From the NCBI GenBank assembly GCA_903813345.2, contig CAIIXF020000008.1:257341-321340 (forward strand): a stretch of 64,000 nucleotides of DNA, in the 5' to 3' direction. Shown here piece after piece: positions 63,291-64,000 of the stretch. This DNA comes from Owenia fusiformis. Its lineage: Eukaryota; Annelida; Polychaeta; Sabellida; Oweniidae. The position numbers were made by a program, and so were the translations under genes. How positions within the stretch are numbered: position 1 is the stretch's first letter; every line of letters starts with the position of its first letter. The notes below the pieces were generated by a model, which did no database searches, had not been told where the DNA came from, and saw nothing but the letters and a program-made list of their open reading frames with translations.

Positions 63291-64000
63291 ATACAATATG
63301 CGGTTTCGTAACCTTTTAGTAACTTTTTGAAACTTAGTAAATTAGTAAAGTAGTAATTTTACTAATTTTAGAGAAATAGACCCCTGGTTTTAAAAATATT
63401 GTATTTTGGATAATGCCGTCAACGTTCAGTGTTCAATCTTATTTTCAACCACGGGGAAACTACTATGATCTGCAGATCATATCCAATCGGACATAAGTAA
63501 TAATTGTATCTTTCTCAATTTGATATTTAGCATATTTTGCCATGCTGACTAAATGTCATGATATAGTGGGTGGATGATGCCATACTTCTGAAGAATATCT
63601 TCCCCATCTTATGAAATAACAAATGCACCGATCTGTGAAAAATCATATTAGACATTAGGGAGTTTAAGCTTGCAATGTTTTTCAGAACTTAAACGTGAAC
63701 GGAAAATATTTAAGGAATGCATTTGTATGGGCGATTGCTCATACGTATAGGTTGGCGTTTCAATTTTATATGCAAGCTTAAAACTCCCTATTATTAGATA
63801 TTAGTATTGCACGTTAGATTATAGTTTGGGATATTTGGGGTTTGTTTTCCTTATGATTGGTTGAACTTTCTTGCTCTGTTTGTCACATTTTTCCCTTTAG
63901 CTCTTGTGCAGTCATACTTTGTATTTCACATGCTAAGCACCATGGTGATTTCTGGTGTAGTGCAATTTCACTCGGACAGATACAAATGATCAGAATGTCG
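63291..64000. other. No recognised feature
   Basis: AT-rich sequence. A pair of related inverted phrases (TTAGGGAGTTTAAGCTTGCA near 63655 and TGCAAGCTTAAAACTCCCTA near 63771) forms an imperfect 135-base palindrome, possibly a small MITE. Confidence 0.45.

Overview
This is a eukaryotic, AT-rich, intron-rich and transposon-rich window from an animal genome. The gene content, short exons and repeat types suggest a marine invertebrate bilaterian; I cannot fix the phylum. There are two clear protein-coding genes, arranged tail to tail. No bacterial-type operon, CRISPR array, rRNA or tRNA gene was recognised.

Region 1 (1-35257, + strand) is the 3' half of a LYST/Beige (lysosomal trafficking regulator) gene. 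I could place 35 exons whose splice phases all agree. They give 5481 coding bases (1826 residues and a stop): armadillo/concanavalin-like middle region, PH-BEACH, BEACH domain, then WD40 repeats. The 5' half lies left of the window. Region 2 (38662-42196, - strand) is a complete five-exon NKIRAS (kappa-B-Ras) small GTPase of 195 residues. The 3.4 kb between the two stop codons holds both 3' ends and two minisatellites. Region 3 (42197-64000) has no secure gene. It holds two truncated LINEs, nested DNA transposons, MITEs and a broken mariner-like transposase. A weak candidate for a small minus-strand gene lies at 55.5-57.8 kb.

The most unusual feature is that five tandem duplications straddle an exon-intron junction, four in LYST and one in NKIRAS. 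They are a 123-bp array (28 copies in view, acceptor side), a 90-bp duplication (2 copies, acceptor side), a 68-bp array (about 23 copies, donor side), a 67-bp array (about 36 copies, donor side) and a 76-bp array in NKIRAS (6 copies, acceptor side). In each the copy next to the intact exon is the one that keeps the reading frame, and the extra copies sit on the intron side. Only the 123-bp array is a multiple of three and stop-free. Each of its units carries a CTAAC-like branch site, a pyrimidine tract and an AG, so it is a ladder of in-frame 3' splice sites that could add 41-residue repeats to LYST.

Mobile elements are well preserved at their edges. An insertion in the 123-bp array has a 6-bp target duplication, and its removal restores the exact 123-bp phase. 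A 5.6-kb foldback element has arms of about 1.1 kb carrying repeated octamer palindromes and CRE-like sites. A Mutator-like element has a 9-bp duplication. A LINE is split by a 3.75-kb long-TIR element whose removal restores its reading frame, and is split again by a 2.5-kb foldback element with GGGTGGTCC ends.
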